Source: Smittium mucronatum (Eukaryota > Kickxellomycota > Harpellomycetes > Harpellales > Legeriomycetaceae). From it: a DNA stretch of 36,688 nucleotides. The stretch is from assembly GCA_001953115.1 (NCBI GenBank), contig LSSL01003391.1, positions 1-36,688 of the forward strand. The letters run 5' to 3'. The notes below the pieces were generated by a model, which saw only the letters and a list, made by a program, of their open reading frames with translations, had not been told where the DNA came from and did not search any database. A program made the translations under genes and the position numbers. This document shows, piece after piece, positions 24,763 through 33,892 of this stretch. The first letter of the stretch is position 1; the number at the start of each line of letters is the position of its first letter.

Positions 24763-25370
24763 TTAATCAATTCGAAATAACTCAAAAATAAGTTTTTCTC
24801 GAGCAACTAATCCGTTAAACATCTTCATTTCGATAATTTCCCTATTGAGATCAAAAAAGGTGAAATTAGATTGGCTACGAGAGAGGTATGCGAAGTGTTG
24901 GTTCATTCGACAATTATAACATTGCTAAAGTGTTGTTTAGCTTTCCAGCAATGAAACCACATGGTGAATAAATTGGCCTATTGCCAACTACATACTGACA
25001 TTTCGCATACTTTTTTGACCACTTAAAATGTTATATTTTTTCTAACTTATAATATCGTTACTGATCCGTCTTTTGATACGCTGGTTGCTATATAATTTAG
25101 AGCCCTGATGGGAATAAAAAGTAAGTGAAAATGTGAGTAGGTGAGTAGGTGAATATTCTTGAAGGTGGAAGTAAGGGAAATATCCTGATACCAAACCGCA
25201 TTCATCGGGTGTATTTACTCCACTATTTAATTTTATAAAGTATCCAATTGTTATATGGGATTTGAAAATAGGAGCTCTGAGTAAATTTGGGGCTACAAGG
25301 GGATGTTTACTCTGAAATAAGATATGTAAAGATATTTGAGTGATAGATGACCTAAGGCCAACCCGCTTAA
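24763..25370 (-). pseudogene. CDC50/LEM3-family fragments (flippase beta subunit)
   Basis: CDC50 proteins are two-pass membrane glycoproteins that partner P4-ATPase lipid flippases. On the minus strand three ordered blocks match the family. At 25264-25296 VAPNLLRAPIF resembles the segment just before the YY-L-NFYQNHRRYVKS motif. At 25061-25104, just after a typical acceptor (CCCATCAG), GSKLYSNQRIKRRIS matches that motif. At 24914-25021 a block reading YVVGNRPIYSPCGFIAGKLN then NTLAML matches the diagnostic PCG-IA-s-fND-t motif, followed by TAA. A 53-codon open run in the next frame (24763-24924, NREIIEMKMFNGLVARE) may continue it. Phase-compatible splice sites joining the second and third blocks were not found, and neither the first membrane segment nor the WMRTAALP motif is clear. 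I read this as a broken gene, although a functional multi-intron gene is not excluded. Confidence 0.55.
25132..25155 (+). repeat. 8-bp tandem repeat (GTGAGTAG)
   Basis: GTGAGTAGGTGAGTAGGTGA is a short 8-bp tandem. On the minus strand it reads CACCTACTCACCTACTCAC, upstream of the candidate acceptor of the CDC50-like gene; a similar CTTACCTACTCACC lies in intron 1 of the alpha-SNAP gene. Confidence 0.6.
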
Positions 25371-25537
25371 CCCTTTCCGGGCCCAAATTTAAGCCTCACT
25401 CCTATTTGAGTAAATTAACCATTTCAATTGGCCTAGCTTTTAGATCTATCCAATGGTATGCGAATAATATTAAAAAATGAATAAATTGAGCAAAAAGTGA
25501 ACGCCATTTTTTGTACCATTGCCCCTGAAAGGGTTAA
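25367..25537. mobile_element. piggyBac-like MITE flanked by TTAA
   Basis: A 163-bp segment (25371-25533) is bounded on both sides by TTAA (25367-25370 and 25534-25537). Its ends are inverted repeats: CCCTTTCCGGGCCCAAA at the left and, in reverse complement, CCCTTTCAGGGGCAATG at the right. TTAA target duplication with termini beginning CCC is the signature of piggyBac-type elements. The interior is non-coding, so this is a non-autonomous derivative. It lies between the CDC50-like fragments and the alpha-SNAP gene, in their shared upstream region. Confidence 0.8.
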
Positions 25538-25990
25538 AGAATGGTTTTGGTTTTTCTAGTCGATATTTATATTGAAGTTGCTGTAAATTGATTCGCTAAA
25601 CGTGAGAACAGAGTGGATAAATTAATTTGATCGCGATATGCAGCTAAATGATGCTATGTTAATGGGTATAATTTCAAATTATAAAATATATTGGCTTATT
25701 ATGGAGGTCGATTATATAAAAACAAGTGGCTGGTTTTAATCTAATTAGTATAAATTAAATTTATTGGAGACCATGCAAATAAAAACATGCGTTATATCTA
25801 GTGATCAAACAGAATTAACAAATAGAAAGCAAGTAATCAACCTCGATAGCAAACAGATTCAGGTGACAGCGCATGACAAGAGGGTAAAATATTCATCACG
25901 CTTAGAAAAGCATCCGCATTTAGGGATCATCTAGGTATATTCAATAAATTTTGCTTTATTAGTAGAAATTCCTATTCTCTTTCAATATAA
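25538..25990 (+). promoter_or_regulatory. upstream region of the alpha-SNAP gene
   Basis: About 450 bp between the piggyBac-like MITE and the alpha-SNAP start codon must hold its promoter and 5' leader. No TATA box or other element can be singled out in such AT-rich DNA. A 53-codon open frame lies inside it (listed separately). Confidence 0.35.
25773..25934 (+). CDS. small ORF, 53 aa, function unknown (possible upstream ORF)
   Basis: An ATG at 25773-25775 opens a frame of 53 codons ending with TAG at 25932-25934, 56 bp before the alpha-SNAP start. It has a balanced, coding-like composition (words such as NRKQVINLDSKQIQV and SRLEKHPHLG), unlike the Lys/Asn/Phe-rich translations of the surrounding AT-rich DNA, and an in-frame stop lies just upstream. 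I recognise no domain, signal peptide or membrane segment. It could be a regulatory upstream ORF in the alpha-SNAP leader, a small separate gene, or a remnant exon. Position and composition are the only support. Confidence 0.3.
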   Translation: MQIKTCVISSDQTELTNRKQVINLDSKQIQVTAHDKRVKYSSRLEKHPHLGII

Positions 25991-27004
25991 ATGGCTGAAG
26001 CTGAAGCAAGAGATTTACTGCAAAAGGCAAACAAAAAAGCCGAACAAAAGGGCTGGTTCGGTTCCAGAAAGTACGATGAGGCTGCTGAACTGTTCGAAAG
26101 AGCTGCTAACCAATTCAAAATAGCCAAATTGTGTAAACTAAACCCACCTTACCTACTCACCTTTTTTTATTATTTTTTTTCTTTAGTTTTTTATTCCATT
26201 TTCTTCCTCTCAAACCAGGGTCTGATGCCGGAGATTCCTTTATGAGAGCCGCTGAAATGTACACTAAAGATGGCGAAATTGACGATAGTTCACAAGCTTT
26301 TATATCCGCCAGCAAATGTTACAAAAAAGTCAAACCTGAATCTTCCATTACTGCTCTACAAAAAGCCGTTTCAATTCTAATTCAAAAAGGCAGGTTCCAT
26401 GCTGCTGCTGGTCATCAAAAGGATATCGCAAATACTTACGAAACCGAATTACTCGATTTCGAAAAAGCTATGACTGCTTATGAGACTGCTGCTGAATGGT
26501 ACAGCTCTGAGGATTCTAATGCGTAATTTTTTTATTTCTTTAATAGTATTTTTGAATTTTTTTGTTAATTCATTCTTTCCTATTTATAGACTTGCTAATG
26601 GTTGTTTGCTAAAGGTTGCCACCTTCGCTGCTCAATTGGACAATTATGAAAAGGCTATTGGGATATTTGAGACTATAGCCTCAGGTAGTATAGATAATCA
26701 ACTAACTAAATGGTCTATCAAAGACTACTTCTTTAAGGCTGGTCTTTGCTATCTAGCTGGAAACGATCAAATTGGTGCTTCAAAGGCTGTAGAAAGATAT
26801 CAGGAATTAGATCCTTCGTTTTCTTCTACCAGAGAATGTAAACTGTTAATAAATTTGATAAACGATATATCAGAGGAAGATGTAGAATCTTTTACAAATC
26901 ATGTTGCTGAATTCGATCAACTCACTCAATTGGACTCTTGGAAAACTGCGTTGCTCCTTAAAACCAAAAAGTCCATTGCCGATAACGAAAACGACCTTAC
27001 ATAA
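25991..27004 (+). CDS. SEC17: alpha-SNAP (Sec17/NAPA), SNARE-disassembly adaptor
   Basis: Alpha-SNAP binds assembled SNARE bundles and recruits the ATPase NSF (Sec18), which pulls the bundles apart so that SNAREs can be reused in membrane fusion. Three exons, 25991-26132, 26219-26522 and 26590-27004, join into 287 codons (286 residues; human is 295). The N-terminal part has the exposed loop KGWFGSRKYDEA, whose aromatic pair takes the place of the membrane-touching loop of the family, followed by helical-hairpin repeats such as YDEAAELFERAANQFKIAK, WSDAGDSFMRAAEMY, GRFHAAAGHQKDIANTYETE, DNYEKAIGIFETIA, SIKDYFFKAGLCYLAG and STRECKLL. The end, LDSWKTALLLKTKKSIADNE-NDLT, keeps the penultimate leucine needed in relatives to stimulate NSF. 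Both introns are placed by restoring conserved words (KLWSDAG, EDSNALANGCLLKV). The coding DNA is visibly less AT-rich than its surroundings. It looks intact. Confidence 0.97.
26133..26218 (+). other. alpha-SNAP intron 1 (86 bp, phase 1)
   Basis: Donor GTAAAC and acceptor CAAACCAG. Removing it restores a tryptophan codon split T|GG and the conserved WSDAG-F word. Unspliced reading runs into in-frame non-conserved sequence. An earlier CTTTAG at 26181-26186 would not give a conserved junction. Confidence 0.93.
26523..26589 (+). other. alpha-SNAP intron 2 (67 bp, phase 2)
   Basis: Donor GTAATT and acceptor TTTATAG. Joining GC to A gives Ala and the conserved SNALANGCLLKV run. Unspliced reading stops at the TAA overlapping the donor. 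Confidence 0.95.
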
Positions 27005-30000
27005 AGACTTTCTTTAGCCTGATGCATTATTCAGTTTTACTCAATAGCTCCACAATTATATTGCTACAATGTTTGTCTATTTAAAAATGGCTCTTCTCCT
27101 CCCACTTCATGAGTTAGTTTCCTTCTATTAATCAATCAACTCTTCTTATCGTACTAATAACTAAGCCCTATATAAATTATTTTTTTCATTCTTGATTTAA
27201 AATAATTCAATTTCTTTATTTTTACTCCTGTGACTCTGATATTATTTACTCGATTCTCTTATTTTTATTATGTTTACAATCCACTTGATTCTCTTTATGA
27301 CATCAATTTAATACCAATTGTTACACTGGTTCTAATCATTAAATAGGACCATACGTATTGATTTTCAAATTCAATATCTACTCTTATCATGGGTTTATTT
27401 ATAGTCAAATCATTTAAACTCCTGCTTAGCACTCCGGTTTGAATGGCTCTAAAGACTTCATGCAAAATGTATATTCTAAATCCTTAATCTCATTTACAGA
27501 CAGCTGAAATAACCAAATTCTCAAAAAAAAAACTATAACTATTAACATAAAAATTCACCCTCATAAGTTTCTTACACATATGAATTCAACTTGAGCAATA
27601 ATTTTTTTTAATCGATATTTCTTTGTAAAAAAAAACCTGCAAACCATCTCTACGCCAAAATATATAAAAGCTGTTTCTACTCTTTCAAAAATAAAATTTT
27701 TTTAAACAGTATTATAAATCTTTAATTTCATTGATATGCAACAACAAAATTTTTATTTTTTTAATATTAATGTAATAAAGTAGAACTTTTTCCTTCCAGA
27801 TTTTATGTCTTTAAGGTAATTACTATTCCCTAAATCTTTTTTTTACATCCAGGGAATTTATTATAAAATTTTCAAAATTTTAAAAAAATCAAGAAAATTC
27901 AAAAAATTACTCCACAAACACCCCTTCGACACTCTAGTAGTTTATAAATCGTGGATTTGTTCAAGATCTTCTAAAAACTTTTTTTATTTACCCCCCCCCA
28001 AAAAAAACAATGCAAATTTTAATAATTATTATTTTATATTTTTTTAATATTTATTGGGCACTTTTCTAAGGATTAGATGAAAAACAAAAATTATATATAT
28101 AACCCAAGTGTATTTTATGATACTCTAAAAAATGATTTTAATTGGTTTTATAAGAAAATTTTAAAGAATAAAATGTTAAAACATAATTAAACATTTAGTT
28201 CAAATTGTATTTTTCTTTTAAATTTATATATATATAACCATTGAATTGAAGATAATAAACTAAATTAATGATATTTTAGCTTATTGAGTGGTTAGCTGAT
28301 GAAAAAAAGGTTTTTTTGTTTTTTAAACAGCCAATTTATCTGCAAAACATTAAATTTTTCCTTTACTATCTGAATTAGCAAATAAAGGCCAAATTATATC
28401 AATATCACTCGTTATGGAAAATTTAATAGGCAAAAACTCTTTTCTCAGTATAAAAATTAAAAAAATTTAAAAAATCATATGGAAAAATTGCAAAAATTAA
28501 CAATTTTCTATATTTTTATTTTAAAAAACATCCGATTTTAATGGGAATTGATTTTATAATTTTAATTTCAATATTTTTTATTATAATATTCTAAGAAAAT
28601 GAATAATCTATAATCTATATCAAATTAAGAAAAGTAATTTTAAATTTTAATAATCGCAATTATATGATATAAATTCCTCCAGGACTATATTAAGAATCTT
28701 CCTTCATAATTATTTTTCTTCAAAAAAATATTTTACTACACTTTAATCGATATTTTAGTGTGTTTTTTTTTTCAAACCAAAATAATTTGGCCCATCCCTC
28801 TCGATCCCTAAATATTTTTCCTAGCCCGAATCATGATACTCAAATAAATCTTTATCTCAATCAAAACTACCAATTGTATTTGATCTTAAATTTTCTTGGG
28901 TCTTTTGACCAAAACAACTTTTTTTTTAACCTTATATTTCAAACAGCCTAAGAATTTTGTTTAGTATTGATCACTTTCATCATCCCATCATATCACAATT
29001 CTTAATGCCTTTGAAATTACTTGATAATTTATCTGATATGATTATTTTAGTTCATCAAAACCTCCTACTCCGCTAATTTACTTGCTTTTTTTTTGTTTTC
29101 AGATTGAAAATTTTATATTTATTAAATTTCAGGACGCGCATTTTCGTTCTAGGTGTAGTTAAGCTTTTTTTGTGGTCTGAAATTTTCAGCGTACTTGTAA
29201 AAAAAAAAATTATTTTAATATATTAGATAGTTTTATTTTTATTTTTGAAATAGACCTATTTTATATTTTTTTGTTGCGTATTTAAATGTCTCTTTTTAAG
29301 TTAGTTTTAAGTTTTATAGGTGAATTAAGTATTTTGAGCTGTAATCATTACCATGATAAGTATTTTAGCAATTCGTTTTATTATAAGTTAAAAGTAAAAA
29401 AGTCAAAGTAAAGAAAGAGATCCCTTTCAAAAGCTGGCTAGAAAATTAAACTATTTATACTGAAATATAAATACTATAAAGATACTATACTGTTTCCTAT
29501 TGGGCTGTGCTGAAATGATGTATGGTCATTTCAGCCAATAGATAAGCTATTATCAACTAAACAGTTTTATACCTAACCAATCACTTTAAAATTGATATCA
29601 TTGAGTAGCTGAGAACGATGGCTTTTCATTTTTTTATTTATATTTCTGAATTAATGGCTTCTGATTTGCATAAATCATAGAATTAAGACTGGCCAATCGT
29701 AACATTATTTTTTTTATATCGCTTATATAATTTCTTTTCTTAAAATTTCAGACATGGATGACATAATATAAAAATTATCGTAATAACGCGTTATTAAAGA
29801 TTTGGCTAGACAATTTAAAAAAATGCAAAGGGTCAAAATGCTAATCCCCAGTTGTTTTTTTTTACACATGTGTTACTCGTTAAAAACATTGTTATAAAAA
29901 ATAAAAACACCTATTCTATAACGTCTTATTTGATTAATAAATATGTTTTCTGTTAAGAGTTGAGATTTAACATTGAAATAAACCTTATAATATATATAAA

Positions 30001-31547
30001 TGCATTATCAATTTCTTAATGCATAATATATTTTTTTAAATGTACTTGAATTAGCTAATAAAGCCTTCCATTAATTAATAAAAAACTTATTATGGCTATT
30101 GGACAATTACTTTGATTGATTTATTAATAATACTATTAAAATTTGGTGGAATCGAGAGTTTTTATAGGAGAAACTCCAAAAGATCAGATGTTTTGTATTG
30201 AAATTTTACCTCTTATTTAATTTGATAAAACTAATGTTACTAATGTAATTTTTATTGGTTAATTTTGAGTTACATTTATAAATCATCCCCTGCTATTAAA
30301 ACACAATAAAAATATTGAATTAGAATATTTGAAAATCTTGATATTATCAACCTTTTTTTAGTGTGAATAATATGTTAATAAAAATTTATAACAGGAAAAA
30401 AATAATAATAGCGAATAAACATAGTAGCCTTAATAACTTTAATAATTTTAATAAATAAGGATTTTTTTTTGAATTAATGTTTTTATTTTTCAATAACTTT
30501 ATGCCATATTAGCACAATTTTTCCATATTAGGAAAGTGAAATTTTTTAATGGATAAGCCTCTGCTCTTAAAAATAATCCCTAATACCTATCTATTATTAT
30601 TTCTTAATTAAACATTAAAATAAATTTTATCCAATTTTTTGCACAGGAAAAAAATGCCGGCCTTTAACACAATCTCCAGTTTAAGAACTATTTTTTAGAA
30701 ATTAGAAATTATCCATGGAAAGAAACAAGAAAAATTTTTTAATAAAAACATTACATAGTTATAAACCTCTTTTCAATTTCGAAATGAAACTTTTCAACAA
30801 GATTTATTAGAGTTATTAGGAGCAAATTAAGTTAAATAAATAATTTTTTACAATTTAAAAATTCTAACTGGGTTATAATTAATCTCCAGCGACTGGTAAA
30901 AATAAAATATTTTTATTAAATTATAAACAAGTGATAGATTAATATGAATGTTATTCGCAAATAGGTAAAAAACTTTTTTTTCCCTTGAGCTTTATCTAAA
31001 AGACTAGACAAAAAAATTTTAATGCATGGGCAAAATAATTAATAGTATTCCATTGCGATAATTTCCCTAATATTTCGAATATTTTTGTGAAAATGAGCTC
31101 AAAATTTTTTTTTTAACTCTCAGATCAAATTTGTTATTTATTTTTTGGTTATTTGTGGTGCAGAGATCAATATTATCTAAGCTTATACAAAAATTAAACC
31201 ATAATTATACAAAAAGCTCCTTATTTCCTTCAAAATTAAAAACTCGGCTTGCGTTATCTTAGCTATGTACTATTGTAAAAGTTATTAAATAAAAAAAATA
31301 TTTATATCTGTGAAACCGAAATAAAAAGCAGAATAATTAATTTCAGTCAGTCTGTATGTGACATCTAAGTTTTTATTTTTTGGGTTACGAATTTTCTAAT
31401 ATATTGTTTGAATTTATGTGGGTATAGTATTAACTATATATTTTTTTAAAAATGCTCAAATTTCATATAACTTTCATTAATAAATAGTGTTATTTTTTAT
31501 ATCATTAAATATTAGTAAATTCTGATTTAAATGAAGTAGTTTAAATA
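27005..31547. other. AT-rich stretch without a supportable gene
   Basis: Starts with the probable 3' untranslated region of the alpha-SNAP gene (pyrimidine-rich to about 27150; no obvious AATAAA close to the stop), then 4.4 kb of AT-rich DNA. A run of nine C followed by an A-run lies at 27991-28008. The plus frame at 28760-28951 is not convincing. One hairpin at 29497-29541 is listed separately. Confidence 0.5.
29497..29541. repeat. perfect 10-bp hairpin with outer matching arms
   Basis: GCTGAAATGA (29509-29518) pairs with TCATTTCAGC (29526-29535) around a 7-base loop. Outside it CTATTGG (29497-29503) matches CCAATAG (29535-29541) with five unpaired bases on the left. It could be the core of a small palindromic repeat or a chance palindrome; no neighbouring gene suggests a terminator role. 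Confidence 0.6.
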
Positions 31548-31823
31548 CAGGGTTTTTCATTCCAATAGACCTTTTTTTTCTGGACCTGTGGGGTCATTCT
31601 TATAAACAATAATTCACTTCAACTTATAGGCATTAATATATGTCATTATTGGTTAAAAACCTATTATTTTTAGGTATTATAAGCTTTTTATTTTTGATTG
31701 GTATAATAAATTATTAAGTCCAATTATAACGCTTTTTTTATTCTAAACAAAAAAATAACCCCTCAAATCTAAAAAAAGGGTCTATTCGAATGAAAAAAAG
31801 GTCTATTGGAATGAAAGATCCTT
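31548..31823. mobile_element. 276-bp MITE with TA target sites (Tc1/mariner-like)
   Basis: A perfect 24-bp inverted repeat, TTTCATTCCAATAGACC plus seven T, lies at both ends (from 31555 and up to 31816). Extending outward, the ends read CAGGGTT at the left and, in reverse complement, AAGGATC at the right, a weaker match, and both are flanked by TA (31546-31547 and 31824-31825). TA flanks with CAG-type ends fit Tc1/mariner or pogo non-autonomous elements. A second, slightly changed copy of the terminal word (GGTCTATTCGAATGAA) sits just inside the right end. The interior is non-coding. Confidence 0.72.
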
Positions 31824-31825
31824 TA

Positions 31826-33251
31826 AGAAATATTCATTTTACTTAAATTATTCATTTTTTCTTATTTAAGTTTTTGAAATAATCTCATATACTTCTTTTT
31901 TATAATTTTTAACGCCAAATTAAGATATTTTTTTGCATATTTTATAGTTTTTTTGACCCATTTCAGTATAAAATTTTAAAAAAAAACATACCCAATTTTA
32001 ATATATCTTTTATAACTCTGCAAAATTCTTAATTTTTAGATGCACTTATATAAACCAGAAAGCGAATATTTATATTTCGAAATCTTATTATTGAAGACCA
32101 AGAAGCTTTAGTCAGTTTTTTGATGTAAAATCTTGACCGAAAAAAACATTTTAAAGCAATATTAATTCTAATTATTAAAACTATACCAGGTATTTCTGTT
32201 GCAAAAATTTGAAAATTACTAATGGAATTCCTATTAAATCTCATTTTTAATATTATTATTTTTGGGCAGAATTGATTTAAGAAGAGTAGATTTTATTATT
32301 TAATAAATAAATTACTCAAATCAAATTTTTTTACGGTTTATTAATAATAAAAAATTTCCTTTGTATTTAATCATTAATGGTTATTCAATAATATTAAAGT
32401 TACCAATACAGTAATTTTATTTATCATGTCTTATCCAGCCAATATCTAACATGCATTGGATATTGCATATATATATATATGCTATTAAATGAAAATTATT
32501 AAAAAAAACAACAAATCAAATAGTGGAATATTTTTTAATGAATATCTTTTTAGTATAAACAGCTTAGATTTACATATTTTATATGGAACTATCTCTTTCC
32601 TAAATTTCATTTTTAATAAAAAAATTAAACTATTTATGATCGCAATATAACATTAAACATAGAATTGTATACATAAATTAAATTAGTACATGTCTTTTTA
32701 AAAATTACTAAATTTCCGGCCATGGCTTCAGGTTTTTTATAAAAAGATTATTAATTATAATTTTCAAATATTTTTTACAAATTTATTTTAGAAAAGATGG
32801 CCTATATCGATTCATTTGATCTAAATATTATCCAATTTATCTAATCAATGTTTTTTGAGTATTATTTATATGTGTAAATTTTTATGATGTAAATATACCC
32901 TTCAATTATTATATATTATGTTTACTTTTTAAAGAAACGTCTTTATTAAAAAATGATTTTTAGGGATATATCTATAGAAGATTAAATATAGTTAAATATC
33001 ATAAATTAAATTATATAAGAGATGTATTTTTTTTAAATATTAGATTTGCTTAACTGCATTAAATTTTTAAAATAGGGTTATTAGATCATTCAATATCAAA
33101 AAGTGTCTTATCAGTTCAAAGTTTTATAATATCATTACATTTTTGTACTTCATAAAAATTTGTTATTAATTGTAAAAATCCAATAAAATTCACATCATTG
33201 CAAATGATATTAATTTATTCCATAAAAATCCCATTTAGAAAGAAAAAGAAG
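31826..33251. other. AT-rich stretch without a supportable gene
   Basis: About 1.4 kb with dense stops. The minus frame at 32029-32244 (71 codons) has no recognisable motif and a composition no different from noncoding neighbours. I see nothing else. Confidence 0.5.
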
Positions 33252-33883
33252 TTTTTTTTTTCTCATCACGGAATTTTATTGTAAGATAACATCATTAAAA
33301 ACGATACCAAAAAAATATGAAAAAAAAAATACGTATAGAAAATACCATTATCCTAACTAAAATAAGCTCCTCTGCCGGACTACCGGCTGCGTACCTACGG
33401 GAAAAGGGTGCAATCTACCAACTGAAAGACCCCCCCTGGCATTGCTTCAAATAGGTGTATGACTTAGGCTACTAGCAGCCAAGAATTAATCTCTTTGTCA
33501 ATGAACAATAGTTCATTGAATATACTGAGCTCCTAGTCAGAGCCTACTTCTAACAGGATTAATAAAATTAGGCTCCTACCCAAACGTGGTTTTGATCGAC
33601 ATGGCTTTCCTACAAATAGCTGATAGACGCTGAGACCCTTCTGGCTGTCGAACGCTGGACTTGTGCACTAGAATATGTCTCAGCTGTGCTAAACGACTAG
33701 TTCCTCATGTTTCTAGATGGTTCTCCTCTGTAATCGCTGTCCTCCGAATCGCTGTGCGCTGTCTTCACTATTCCCAACCAAGAATATTACAACTCTATGT
33801 GAAATTTTGGTCTACTGTACTTCGAAAAGTACACTATTAAGCCCCTCAAACCAAGGCAAGGTATTTCACTCTTAGGATTAAAT
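33252..33883 (-). mobile_element. GC-rich retroposed repeat with poly(A) tail, ~630 bp
   Basis: Read on the minus strand, a GC-richer body (33360-33860) runs into an AT-rich 3' part ending AATAAAATTCCGTGATGAG and ten A. The plus strand ends are flanked by AAAAAGAAG (33243-33251) and AAAAAGGAG (33884-33892), a probable 9-bp target-site duplication with one difference. No frame is open for more than about 35 codons, so it is either a non-coding SINE or the 3' part of a LINE. The body contains perfect hairpins: GCCGG-ACTA-CCGGC (33374-33387), TCAATGAAC-AATA-GTTCATTGA (33498-33519) and GTACTT-CGAA-AAGTAC (about 33816-33831). I recognise no tRNA-type promoter boxes and cannot assign a parent RNA. 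Confidence 0.8.
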
Positions 33884-33892
33884 AAAAAGGAG

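Noticed and set aside
24886..25010. Inverted pair GTATGCGAAGTGT / ACATTTCGCATAC as a possible small MITE
   Set aside because: One arm lies inside the CDC50 motif block, flanks do not match and no target duplication is seen; probably chance.
28760..28951. 63-codon plus-strand open frame
   Set aside because: Low-complexity Asn/Leu/Phe composition and no motif.
32029..32244. 71-codon minus-strand open frame
   Set aside because: Ile/Arg/Phe-rich without a domain; no start context or neighbours that support a gene.
33400..33450. Minus-strand words MPGGVFQLVDCTLF, resembling a DDE first-aspartate motif, inside the retroposed repeat
   Set aside because: Stops flank it on both sides in both copies, and the element's poly(A) end marks it as a retroposed RNA; resemblance is most likely accidental.
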